A stretch of DNA of 64,000 nucleotides. Source: Thiocystis violascens DSM 198. Lineage in GTDB: Bacteria; Pseudomonadota; Gammaproteobacteria; Chromatiales; Chromatiaceae. A program made the translations under genes and the position numbers. The notes beneath the pieces were generated by a model. It saw only the letters and a list, made by a program, of their open reading frames with translations. It ran no database searches and was not told the origin of the DNA. This document shows positions 8,730 to 16,881 of this stretch, piece by piece. Each line of letters opens with the position of its first letter. Position 1 is the stretch's first letter. The stretch is from contig NC_018012.1 of the NCBI RefSeq assembly GCF_000227745.2, forward strand, positions 62,001 to 126,000, given 5' to 3'.

Positions 8730-8905
8730 TAGTCACTCTGGTAAATGGCCGCGCGGTCGTCCGCCATCGCGGCCCGGATCAGATTGCGATAGCCGGAAAG
8801 GATGGCGGGCGGGACCGGGTGGGTGGAGCCGAAATCCAGCAGCACGACGCGGCCGTTATCGATTTGATAGAGAAAATTGCCAAAGTTCGGTTCGCAATTT
8901 GCTCG
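8729..8905 (-). pseudogene. ABC1/UbiB-type kinase-like gene, C-terminal stump
   Basis: About 58 residues match the end of an ABC1/AarF/UbiB atypical-kinase domain. They contain EPNFGNFLY (equivalent to the conserved DPHPGN) and VVLLDFGSTHPVP, with the metal-binding DFG. Everything before EPNFGN, including the nucleotide loop and KxGQ motif, is missing. The homology stops near 8905, next to an 18-bp dyad and the 3' end of the histidine-kinase gene at 8943. The frame to 8971 therefore overlaps that gene artificially. This looks like a deletion joining two genes; no insertion sequence remains at the joint. Confidence 0.75.
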
Positions 8906-8907
8906 TC

Positions 8908-8925
8908 TATGTAAAGGTTTACATA
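8908..8925. promoter_or_regulatory. Perfect 18-bp dyad, operator-like
   Basis: TATGTAAA and TTTACATA are perfect inverted arms separated by GG. The site is AT-rich in a GC-rich region and sits exactly at the break of the ABC1-kinase fragment. The arm size resembles a repressor operator, but no cognate regulator is encoded beside it. It could be left from a lost insertion. Confidence 0.4.
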
Positions 8926-8942
8926 ACGCGTCAAGCAGCCGA

Positions 8943-11195
8943 TCAGTCGCCGCGATTATCCAACCACTCAATTAGGGTTTCATACAATTTGTCCGGATCC
9001 ACCGGCTTGGCGATGTGCTCATTCATGCCGGCGGCGAGGCAGACCTCACGGTCCTCGTCGAAGGCGTTAGCGGTCATGGCGAGGGTGGGGGTGATCTTGT
9101 TCAGAGATTCGGCACGGATCGCTTGCGCCGCCTCCACGCCGTTGAGAACTGGCATCTGCATATCCATGAGGATCAGGACGTAGCGGTTTTGGCGTGCCAG
9201 TGCGAGGGCCTGTTGGCCATCCTCGGCGATATCCACAACCAGATTCACATCCTCCAGCAAACCACGCAAGACTTCCTGGCTGATCGGCTCGTCCTCGGCG
9301 AACAGCACGCGGGCGCCGGCATATTCGGTTTGCAGGCGCTGCTCCGCCTTGAGGGTTGCAGAAGTCGGCGCTGGCGCGGCGATGGTCTGCGCCCGTTTCC
9401 CGAGGGGGACGACAAACCAGAAGGTGCTGCCCTGGCCCGGGGTGCTAACCACGCCAATTTCGCCGCCCATCAACTCCACAAGCCGCTTGCTGATCGCCAG
9501 CCCGAGTCCGGTGCCTCCGTACTTGCGGGTCATGCTGTTGTCGGCCTGCTCGAAGGATTGGAACAGCCGTGACTGCGCTTCGGCACTGATGCAGATGCCG
9601 GTGTCGCTCACCTCGAAGCGTACCTGCAGCGCTTCGGACGTTTCCCCGACCGACCGGGCGCGTAAAATCACCTCGCCCTGCTGGGTGAACTTGATTGCGT
9701 TGCCAACAAGATTAAAGAGAATCTGGCCTAGTCGCAGTGGATCGCCCTTGAGAGGCTGACGCATGAGATCGGCCGGGAGGTCTGTTGCCAAGCGCAGGCC
9801 TTTCGCTGTGGCTTTGTGGCCAAGTGTGCTGGTGAGATGATCGACGACAGCGGAAATTTGCAGGGGAACGGTCTCCAATACCATGCGCTCGGCTTCGATT
9901 TTGGAGATGTCCAGAATGTCGTTGAGCACGCCGAGCAGGCGCTCGGCGGAGTGCTTGGCCTTGGCGAGCAGATCTCGTCCATTGGGGTCGATCATGCGCC
10001 GCTTGGCGAGTTCAATCATGCCCATCACGCCGTTCATCGGCGTCCTGAGTTCGTGGCTCATGTTGGCGAGGAAGACGCTCTTGGCGCGGTTGGCGGCTTC
10101 GGCGGCAACTTTGGCTTCGGTCAATTCCACGGTGCGCTCCAGCACCTCCTCTTCGAGATGGTCGCGGTGACGCTTGAGTTCCTGCTCGATCTGCTTGCGC
10201 TCCGTGATGTCGCGGGCGAAGCCAACCGTGCCCAGCAACTTGCCGTCGAGTTCCACCGGCGACTTGTAGGTTTCGAACCACTTGCGCACACCGTTGCCGT
10301 CAATGATCTCTTCTTCGACATGTTTCGCCTGCCCCGAGGCGAGCACCGTTCTGTCGTCGGCCCGGTATCCTTCGGCCAGTTCGACCGGGGCGATATCGTA
10401 GTCATTCTTGCCGACGAGATCGTTGGCGCTGCGCGCCCCAAACAGCGTCACGAACTGGCTATTCACGGCGAGGAAGCGGCTTTCGGTGTCCTTGAGCCAA
10501 ACCGCGAAGGGGAAGTTGTCGAGTAGGGCGCGCTGATACCGGTCGCGTTGCTGCAGCGCCAGCTCGGCGTTTTTGCGCTCTGTGATGTCGTCGTAGATGC
10601 CGAGCACCCCAATCACCTGTCCAGATGCATCCCGCAATGGCACCTTTGACGTGCGTAACCAGATGGTTCGGCCGTCCGGCGTGGTCTGGGGCTCCTCGTA
10701 GTTCATGCGCGCCTGTCCCGACTCCATCACCTGCTGATCGTCGGCGCGGTAGAACTCGGCCTGCTCGGCCCAGCCCATGGCAAAGTCATCCCGACCGAGG
10801 AGATCGGCCGGCGTCTGCTGTCCGGCGTCGTGCGCGAAGACCGGGTTGCAGCCGAGATAGCGACACGCGCGATCCTTCCAGAACACGCGGATCGGGGCGT
10901 TATCGATGATGGATTGCAGTAGATTGCGGGATTCCTGCAGCGCTGCACTCGACTCAACGCGTGCCAGCTCACCCAGCAGGTAACTCAGCAAACCAAGGCT
11001 CGGCGGAGCAACGATACAGGCGGTGACGAAACCGGTAAGAACATAATCCCAGGTCACTTCGCCTTTTAAGAACAGGCTCATCACCGACACGATTAAGATC
11101 GCACTCACGACTGTGCCTAACGACACAGATATCCACAGGCGCCACCCGTGCAACCGCAGAAGCAATGAAACTAGACCTTGGTGTTGAGTGCGCAA
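8943..11195 (-). CDS. Hybrid sensor histidine kinase with two PAS domains
   Basis: A 750-residue membrane sensor. Two hydrophobic segments lie near residues 21-43 and 52-75. Two PAS domains follow (about 93-208, ending in DDITERK, and 218-334, ending in ARDITERK), then a coiled coil. The HisKA domain has the phospho-acceptor His381 in FLANMSHELRTPMNG. The HATPase domain contains FNLVGNAIKFT and GTGLGLAIS. A C-terminal receiver domain follows, with acidic pair EDE and phospho-acceptor Asp678 in LMDMQMP. The start is TTG at 11195, supported by AGAGGG eight bases upstream. It is divergent from a diguanylate cyclase gene, with 64 bp between them; a shared signalling role is plausible. No separate response regulator or Hpt is adjacent. 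Confidence 0.92.
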   Translation of the reverse strand: MRTQHQGLVSLLLRLHGWRLWISVSLGTVVSAILIVSVMSLFLKGEVTWDYVLTGFVTACIVAPPSLGLLSYLLGELARVESSAALQESRNLLQSIIDNAPIRVFWKDRACRYLGCNPVFAHDAGQQTPADLLGRDDFAMGWAEQAEFYRADDQQVMESGQARMNYEEPQTTPDGRTIWLRTSKVPLRDASGQVIGVLGIYDDITERKNAELALQQRDRYQRALLDNFPFAVWLKDTESRFLAVNSQFVTLFGARSANDLVGKNDYDIAPVELAEGYRADDRTVLASGQAKHVEEEIIDGNGVRKWFETYKSPVELDGKLLGTVGFARDITERKQIEQELKRHRDHLEEEVLERTVELTEAKVAAEAANRAKSVFLANMSHELRTPMNGVMGMIELAKRRMIDPNGRDLLAKAKHSAERLLGVLNDILDISKIEAERMVLETVPLQISAVVDHLTSTLGHKATAKGLRLATDLPADLMRQPLKGDPLRLGQILFNLVGNAIKFTQQGEVILRARSVGETSEALQVRFEVSDTGICISAEAQSRLFQSFEQADNSMTRKYGGTGLGLAISKRLVELMGGEIGVVSTPGQGSTFWFVVPLGKRAQTIAAPAPTSATLKAEQRLQTEYAGARVLFAEDEPISQEVLRGLLEDVNLVVDIAEDGQQALALARQNRYVLILMDMQMPVLNGVEAAQAIRAESLNKITPTLAMTANAFDEDREVCLAAGMNEHIAKPVDPDKLYETLIEWLDNRGD

Positions 11196-11259
11196 TTTGA
11201 AAACCCTCTTGCTTTCGCTGCATTATCCCAGCATTTGCACTCTGTAGATCGTCACGACC

Positions 11260-12714
11260 ATGCACCTGACCATCCGCCGCAAGTTCTTTCTGAGCCACTT
11301 TTTCGCGGTGCTGCTGGTCTCCGGGAGTATCGGCAGTTATTTCTATCTTAGCGCCGTCTCCAGCCTGACCACCAGCATCCAGCTCCGTCTTGAGAACACC
11401 GCGGCGCTGGTTGGCCAGATCCTGGAGGCGCGCGAACTGGATCGGATCCGCGCACCGGCCGACCGCGAGCGCCCCGAATACCAACGCCATCTGGCCCTGC
11501 TCCGCACACTGGAGCGGACCAACCCGGATATCGCCTTCCTCTATGTCATGCGTCATGACGGGAGCCAGGTCACCTTCGTGCTCGACTCGGACCCGAGCGA
11601 GCGCCAGGCCACCCCCGGTCAGATCTACGCCAGTCATACCCCCTCGCTTCTGCGGGGCTTCCAGCATCCTTCCGTGGACGACCGGCTCTACACGGACGAT
11701 TGGGGGAGCTTCATGTCCGGCTATGCCCCGCTGCGCAATGGCAATGGCGAATATCTGGTCGGACTCGATCTGCGCGCGGAGGAATTCGCGCGCAAGCTGC
11801 AGGACATCCGCATCGCCGGGGGCCTCTCCCTGGTGCTGTCGATCCTCCTGGCCTTCGCCTTCAGCCATGCCCTGTCGGCTCAGATGCTCAGACCCGTGCG
11901 CATGCTGATCGCGCGCTGCCGCCGCATCGCCACGGGCGAACTGGATCGCTTCGTGGAACTGCGCAACGGCGACGAATTGGAGCAGTTGGTGGACGCCTTC
12001 AATGCCATGTTCATGCGCTTGGCCGAAAGCCGCGCCCATGCCGACGGCGCCCGCGCCGCCCTGCAACAGGCCCGTGATCACCTGGAGCAGCGCATCGGCG
12101 AGCGCACCCGCGAGCTGGTCGACCTCAACGCGCGGCTGCTGCGCGAGGTGGCCGAGCGCGCCCGCGCGGAGGAACTCCTCGCGCACAGCGCCCGCTCCGA
12201 TCCGCTGACCGGACTCATGAACCGCCGGGCCATGCTGGAACATCTGGAATACCAGGCGACCCGCTTCGAGCGAAGCCAGACTCCATTCGTTTTGGGGATG
12301 GGTGACCTGGACCACTTCAAAGCGGTCAATGACGCCCACGGACACGACGCCGGTGACCAGGCCCTGGTCCAGACCGCCGCCTGCCTGACCCAGAGCCTTC
12401 GTGCCCAGGATCTGGTGGCGCGCTGGGGCGGGGAGGAATTCCTGATCCTGCTGCCGGAGACCGATCTGGATGGCGGGGCACGGGTCGCTGAAAAGGTCCG
12501 CGAGACCATCGCGGCAACCGCGCTGGACATTGGCCCGACCGGGTTGCGACTCACCATCAGCCTGGGTCTCGCCGCTTACGGTCCGGGACAGACGCTGGGA
12601 CAATGCATCAAGGCGGCGGACGAGGCGCTCTATACGGCGAAGCGCCAGGGACGCAACCGCATCGTGGTGGCGGGATCGGCGGCGGTTGAATCCAAATCAC
12701 GTCCGACATCTTAG
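11260..12714 (+). CDS. Membrane diguanylate cyclase (sensor-HAMP-GGDEF)
   Basis: Makes the second messenger cyclic di-GMP from two GTP. The 484-residue protein has a membrane helix at about 10-32, a periplasmic sensor region of about 155 residues, and a second helix at about 187-208. A HAMP domain, a coiled coil and a GGDEF domain follow. The active site is GGEEF at 390-394, a fully active variant. The inhibitory site RAQD lies five residues before it, so product feedback is expected. The typical DxD position reads GDLDHFK. It is transcribed away from the hybrid histidine kinase gene. An IS5 element lies 110 bp downstream. Confidence 0.92.
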   Translation: MHLTIRRKFFLSHFFAVLLVSGSIGSYFYLSAVSSLTTSIQLRLENTAALVGQILEARELDRIRAPADRERPEYQRHLALLRTLERTNPDIAFLYVMRHDGSQVTFVLDSDPSERQATPGQIYASHTPSLLRGFQHPSVDDRLYTDDWGSFMSGYAPLRNGNGEYLVGLDLRAEEFARKLQDIRIAGGLSLVLSILLAFAFSHALSAQMLRPVRMLIARCRRIATGELDRFVELRNGDELEQLVDAFNAMFMRLAESRAHADGARAALQQARDHLEQRIGERTRELVDLNARLLREVAERARAEELLAHSARSDPLTGLMNRRAMLEHLEYQATRFERSQTPFVLGMGDLDHFKAVNDAHGHDAGDQALVQTAACLTQSLRAQDLVARWGGEEFLILLPETDLDGGARVAEKVRETIAATALDIGPTGLRLTISLGLAAYGPGQTLGQCIKAADEALYTAKRQGRNRIVVAGSAAVESKSRPTS

Positions 12715-12827
12715 ACTGCGACAATTCCAACAATCATCCTGCAAAGAGCAGCCAGTTCAAGGGATACGACACCGCACACCGGCGGAACGCACAACAAGCC
12801 TTTTTCGGGTATCTGCCGGTGGACTGA

Positions 12828-14021
12828 GAGGGTGTAGACAAAAATAATTGAGCTGCTATTTGTATACCAGTCTACAACTGAGCTGGTGTGCGCTGATGTC
12901 GAAAGCTGGTTGTCCCCCCAAGATTCACGAGGCGGAGCAAGCGGTATTGCGTCAAATTGTCACGGATCGCCCGACCTCCACGCTGTCAGAGATTGCCCGG
13001 GAACTCGCGGCACGGACGGGAATCGAGGCTCATGAAGCAACGATTCGCAAGTCCTTGCGGGAGGCGGGCGTCACGCGCCTCCGGGGCGAGAGTGGTCTCG
13101 AGGCGCAAGCGCGCGCAACGCCGCGTCGGTATGGGTATACGGATGCGCATCGTCGCCACGACCCCGACCAAAGCTACCCAAGTTGTCTGACCGATGCGGA
13201 GTGGGACTTGGTCGCCGCTCTCTTTGAGATGCCGGGCGGGCGGGGTCAACCGCCCCGCGTGTCGCGCCGGAGCATCCTGGAGGCGTGTTGCTACGTGGTG
13301 CGCACGGGGTGCGCGTGGCGGATGCTGCCGCACGATTTCGCGCCTTGGCAGAATGTCTACAAGACGTTTCGCCGTTGGAGTGCGGCTGGGAAGTTTGAGC
13401 AGATGCATGATCGACTGCGGGGGCAATGGCGCGAACGCGAGGGGCGTGAGATCGCGCCGACGGCGGCGGTGCTGGATGCGCAATCGACCCGCGGCTCGCC
13501 GCAGGGTGGACCGAGCGGCTTTGATGCGGGCAAGCAGGTCAAGGGGCGCAAGCGCAGCCTGGTGGTCGATACCTTGGGGTTCGTGTTGGCGGTGAGCGTG
13601 GTCGCGGCCAATCTTCAGGACCGCGATGCCGCCTCGGGCGCCGTCGCTGACGCGGCCGCCAAGTACCCCCAGATCAACACGCTGTTTGTCGATAGCGCCT
13701 ACGCCGGTCAATTTGCCCAAACCACCGAGCAGACCCACGCGATCCGCGTGGAAGTCGTGCGCCATCCAGCCAACAAAAGCGTTGGCTCCTGGCACGTGGA
13801 CGGGGCGCCTGACCGAGTGGTGATCGCCAACGCCGACGGCTTCGTTCCGCTGCCGAAGCGCTGGGTTGTCGAGCGCACCCATGCGTGGAATGAGCGTGCC
13901 CGTCGATTGATCATGCATCATGACCGTCTGCCAGCGGTCTCCGAAACCTGGGTTTGGCTGGCGGAGGCGCGCATCCTGCTGCGGCGGTTGACCACAACGG
14001 TTTGATTTTGTCTACACCCTC
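12828..14021 (+). mobile_element. Intact IS5-family (IS1031-like) insertion sequence
   Basis: The element is 1194 bp with perfect 16-bp terminal inverted repeats, GAGGGTGTAGACAAAA at 12828-12843 and its complement at 14006-14021. It is flanked by a direct TGA duplication (12825-12827 and 14022-14024), matching the TNA target pattern of the IS1031 subgroup. One transposase gene fills it. The clean ends indicate a recent insertion. Flanking DNA on both sides looks like degraded coding sequence. Confidence 0.9.
12896..14005 (+). CDS. IS5-family transposase
   Basis: A 369-residue DDE transposase. The N-terminal third (about 1-80) looks like a helix-turn-helix of the Tc1/ISxO type (STLSEIARELAARTG, ATIRKSLREAGVTR). 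It is followed by the DUF4096-like domain (LTDAEWDLVAALF, GCAWRMLPHDFAPWQNVYK) typical of IS5/IS1031. The catalytic domain includes LDAQSTRGSP (first Asp), TLFVDSAYAG (second Asp) and RWVVERTHAW (Glu). The ATG at 12896 is chosen because the family begins near there; an earlier in-frame TTG at 12848 is less likely. The extra N-terminal helix-turn-helix is unusual for the shortest IS5 members. Confidence 0.88.
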   Translation: MSKAGCPPKIHEAEQAVLRQIVTDRPTSTLSEIARELAARTGIEAHEATIRKSLREAGVTRLRGESGLEAQARATPRRYGYTDAHRRHDPDQSYPSCLTDAEWDLVAALFEMPGGRGQPPRVSRRSILEACCYVVRTGCAWRMLPHDFAPWQNVYKTFRRWSAAGKFEQMHDRLRGQWREREGREIAPTAAVLDAQSTRGSPQGGPSGFDAGKQVKGRKRSLVVDTLGFVLAVSVVAANLQDRDAASGAVADAAAKYPQINTLFVDSAYAGQFAQTTEQTHAIRVEVVRHPANKSVGSWHVDGAPDRVVIANADGFVPLPKRWVVERTHAWNERARRLIMHHDRLPAVSETWVWLAEARILLRRLTTTV

Positions 14022-14024
14022 TGA

Positions 14025-14184
14025 GCCGGTTGCTATGGAGCGGCGAGTGCATCGCCGGAGTGGCGGTGGTCGATATGACGAAACCGGCATGGACGTGATG
14101 GCTATCTCTGGCCGCCCAACAGCGATCGGCCGGAAGACCGGCTTGGCAACTGGACAGCGGTGCGTCAGGGATTCTATTTCAGCC
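14025..14184 (+). other. Degraded coding remnant beside the IS5 element
   Basis: No intact gene. One plus-strand frame just before rnfH reads GYLWPPNSDRPEDRLGNWTA followed by VRQGFYFSLNVQ, which has protein-like composition. An adjacent frame before it reads LLWSGECIAGVAVVDMTKPA. They may be one gene broken by frameshifts and by the IS. The family was not recognised. Confidence 0.35.
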
Positions 14185-14487
14185 TCAATGTGCAGAAGTC
14201 TTGGCGGGCGGAGCCGCCGCATCCTCGCCCTTGGCACGCCCCTTTAGGGTCTTGGGGTCCGCGATGAGCGGGCGGTAAATCTCGACGCGATCACCATCCG
14301 CCAGCTTGGTTTCCAGGGCGGAGACCTTGCCGAAGACTCCGACCTTCTGCTGGTCCAGGTCGATCTCGGGACATTGCGCGAGGAGGCCCGAACGCTCGAC
14401 CGCTTCGCGCAGGGTGGCGCCCTCGGGAACCTCGATGTTCAACCAGATCTGGCGCTTGGCCAGGGCATAGACAATGCTGACCTTCAT
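14185..14487 (-). CDS. rnfH: RnfH-family protein (UPF0125)
   Basis: A small (100 aa) ubiquitin-fold protein, last gene of the rnf cluster. The RnfH/UPF0125 pattern is clear: MKVSIVYALAKRQIWLNIEV, then a region with LREAVERSGLL, VGVFGKVSALETKL and DGDRVEIYRPLIADPKTL. The C-terminal 20 residues are Ala/Lys-rich and variable. It lies 11 bp after rnfE and is probably cotranscribed. Its precise role in Rnf assembly is not established in the family. Confidence 0.9.
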   Translation of the reverse strand: MKVSIVYALAKRQIWLNIEVPEGATLREAVERSGLLAQCPEIDLDQQKVGVFGKVSALETKLADGDRVEIYRPLIADPKTLKGRAKGEDAAAPPAKTSAH

Positions 14488-14498
14488 TCGGAATCTCC

Positions 14499-15170
14499 TC
14501 AGACGCTATGGGCGCCGGCCATCTGGATGCCCTTGCCGGCGCGGATGTCGAGCAGGCGCTTGCCCACCACGACTAGCCCGGTGACCAGGAATCCACCCGG
14601 AGGCAGGATCATCATCAGCACGCCCATGTCGGCGGGCATGATGCGCAGCTCCATGAATTTGAAGGCTGGACCCAGCAGCAACGAGGCATCGGCAAACAGG
14701 GTGCCCGACCCCAGGATTTCGCGCCCCGCGCCGATCAGGGTCAGCGCGAGCGTGAACCCCAGCCCCATGAAGATGCCGTCCATCAGCGATGGCAGGATCG
14801 GCTCCTTCGAGGCGAAGGATTCGAGCCGCGCCAGCGGCAGACAGTTGGAGACGATCAGCGGGATGAAGAGTCCCAGCACCTTGTAGAGTTCGTGCATCCA
14901 GGCATTCATGGTCAGATCCACGAAGGTGACGTTGGCCGCCACGATCAGGATGTAGACCGGAATGCGCACCTCGCGGGTGATGTAGTTGCGGAAGGCGGCG
15001 ACCATGAAGTTGGAGGCGGCCATCACCACGGCGGTGGCCAACCCCATCCCCAGCCCGTTGGTGGCGCTGGTGGTCATGGCCATGGTCGGGCACATGCCGA
15101 GCAGCATGGCGAGCACGCCGTTGTTGTCCCACAGACCGTCGCGGACGATCCGGCCATAGTTGGCTGCCAT
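14499..15170 (-). CDS. rnfE: RnfE membrane subunit of Rnf/Rsx complex
   Basis: Integral membrane subunit of the Rnf ferredoxin:NAD+ oxidoreductase (also called Rsx). 223 residues with about six helices. Family motifs include DGLWDNNGVLAMLLGMCP, TSATNGLGMGLAT, PVYILIVAANVTFVDL and IPLIVSNCLPLARLE; the conserved cysteines in GMCP and SNC are iron-sulfur ligands in RnfA/E structures (established knowledge). ATG at 15170 overlaps the rnfG stop as TGATG. The longer frame to 15308 is an artefact of overlap with rnfG. Confidence 0.95.
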   Translation of the reverse strand: MAANYGRIVRDGLWDNNGVLAMLLGMCPTMAMTTSATNGLGMGLATAVVMAASNFMVAAFRNYITREVRIPVYILIVAANVTFVDLTMNAWMHELYKVLGLFIPLIVSNCLPLARLESFASKEPILPSLMDGIFMGLGFTLALTLIGAGREILGSGTLFADASLLLGPAFKFMELRIMPADMGVLMMILPPGGFLVTGLVVVGKRLLDIRAGKGIQMAGAHSV

Positions 15171-15781
15171 CAGTTCATCTCCAGCAGTTGCGCCCGGTGG
15201 GCGTCGAAGAATTCGAGACCGTGACGAATCGCGGTGACGGTGCCACGGGGAGTGATGGTGGCCCCGGTGAACTGGTCGAACTGGCCGCCGTCTTTCTTCA
15301 CCTTCCATTTCTCGGCGGGCGGATTGCCCAGCGAGAGTCCGGCGAACTGGAGAATCCAGTCGCCCTTCTTGATCTCGATCTTGTCGCCCAGTCCAGGGGT
15401 CTCCTTGTGGCTCAGTGCGCGCACCCCTAGAACCCGGCCCTCGGCGTCCACACCGAGCATGAACTTCATGTGGCCGGCGTAGCCCGAGCCGTGGATTTCA
15501 TAGGCGACACCGGTCACCTGGCCGGCCTTGCGGGCACGGTAGACGGTGATGTCGTTGCCCTCGGCGTCCCGCATGGCCAAGTTGTCGATGACCGGGTTGT
15601 TGTCGTGGAGGCTCGCCGGGATCACCTGCCCGAGCGAGTTCTGCCGGTCTTCCATCGCGCGGGCGGCGATGGCGTCGCGGGTTGCCAGCTCGGTGAGCCC
15701 GAGGAAGATGCCAAAACCAAGACAGAAGACGCCGAGAATGGCCGCGTGGGTCAAGGTGCCCTGTTTCATGAGCGGATTCAT
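15170..15781 (-). CDS. rnfG: RnfG, covalent-FMN subunit
   Basis: A 203-residue membrane-anchored periplasmic subunit carrying covalently bound FMN. One N-terminal helix (about 11-30) is followed by the FMN-binding domain. The flavinylation motif FTGATIT is present, with the acceptor expected at Thr175. SHKETPGLGDKIE is the other conserved block. ApbE encoded at 4263-5360 would attach the FMN. Its start and stop overlap rnfD and rnfE by 4 and 1 nt. Confidence 0.95.
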   Translation of the reverse strand: MNPLMKQGTLTHAAILGVFCLGFGIFLGLTELATRDAIAARAMEDRQNSLGQVIPASLHDNNPVIDNLAMRDAEGNDITVYRARKAGQVTGVAYEIHGSGYAGHMKFMLGVDAEGRVLGVRALSHKETPGLGDKIEIKKGDWILQFAGLSLGNPPAEKWKVKKDGGQFDQFTGATITPRGTVTAIRHGLEFFDAHRAQLLEMN

Positions 15782-16881
15782 GCTTTCCCCTTCAGCGGCA
15801 AGGGCTCGCCTTTGCGCGTGCGGCCAAAGAGGCGCGGACGGGTGTATTGGTCGATGATCGGGGTGAGCGAGTTCATCAGCAGCACGGCGAAGGCCATCCC
15901 CTCCGGATAACCGGCGAAGGTGCGGATGACCCAGGTCAGGAGTCCGACACCGATGCCGAAGATCAACTGCCCCTTCTCGGAGACCGGCGAGGTCACATAG
16001 TCGGTGGCGATGAAGAAGGCACCGAGGAAGGTCGCCCCGGAGATGACATGGAAAAGTCCAGGGGCGAAGCGGCCCGGATCCAGCAGGTTGAACAGGGTGC
16101 CCATCAGGAACAGTGTCCCCAGCACCGTGACCGGAATATGCCAGGTGATGATGCGCCGACGCATCAGGAACAAGCCCCCGATGAGGATCAGGATCGCCGA
16201 GGTCTCGCCCAGACTGCCCGGTTTGTAGCCGGTCGCCAGATCCATGAGATCCGGGGTATAGGTCAGATTCGTGCCGCGGCCGTACTCGACGAGCGACTGG
16301 AAGACCGGAATCCCCCGTGACAGTTCAGTCTTGACATAGCCAAGCGCGGTGGCGGCGGTCACGCCGTCCGGCACCTGTCCGCCAAAGGTGATGGCGATGG
16401 AATCGGCCAGACCGGGCGCGCTGGCCGAGAACAGCGGATGGGGCGCGATCCAGGCGGTCATGACGACCGGAAAAGACACCAGCAGCGCGACGCGCGCGAC
16501 CATCGCGGGGTTGAACAGGTTCTGACCCAATCCGCCGAACGCCTGCTTGGCCAGCGGGATGGCGAAGACGGCGCCGAGCACGCCGATCCACCAGGGCGCC
16601 CAGGGCGGCAGGGTCATGGCCAGCAGCCAGCCGGTGAGAATAGCCGAGCCGTCCGTCAGGGTGCGCGTCACCGGCCGCCCGGCGAGCGCCAGACAGATCG
16701 CCTCGGTCACCACGCAGGCGCCGATGGTGACGCCGAACAGCAGGATCGACGGCCAGCCGAACAGATAAAGATTGAAGAGCGTGGCGGGCGACAGGGCCAG
16801 AATCACCGTGAACATGGTCTGCTGGACCGTGTTCGTGCTATGGGCGAATGGCCCGCTTTTCGTGGTCTCCCCGCCAATCAT
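15778..16881 (-). CDS. rnfD: RnfD, membrane flavin subunit
   Basis: A 367-residue integral membrane subunit of the Rnf complex, related to NqrB. It has about nine to ten helices. Conserved blocks are TLTDGSAILTGWLLAMTLPP, GGLGQNLFNPAMVARV and, near the C-terminus, FIATDYVTSP. The motif DGVTAATAL at 172-180 corresponds to the site of the covalent FMN threonine in RnfD (Thr178 expected). It overlaps rnfC and rnfG by 4 nt each, so the three are translationally coupled. Confidence 0.95.
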   Translation of the reverse strand: MIGGETTKSGPFAHSTNTVQQTMFTVILALSPATLFNLYLFGWPSILLFGVTIGACVVTEAICLALAGRPVTRTLTDGSAILTGWLLAMTLPPWAPWWIGVLGAVFAIPLAKQAFGGLGQNLFNPAMVARVALLVSFPVVMTAWIAPHPLFSASAPGLADSIAITFGGQVPDGVTAATALGYVKTELSRGIPVFQSLVEYGRGTNLTYTPDLMDLATGYKPGSLGETSAILILIGGLFLMRRRIITWHIPVTVLGTLFLMGTLFNLLDPGRFAPGLFHVISGATFLGAFFIATDYVTSPVSEKGQLIFGIGVGLLTWVIRTFAGYPEGMAFAVLLMNSLTPIIDQYTRPRLFGRTRKGEPLPLKGKA

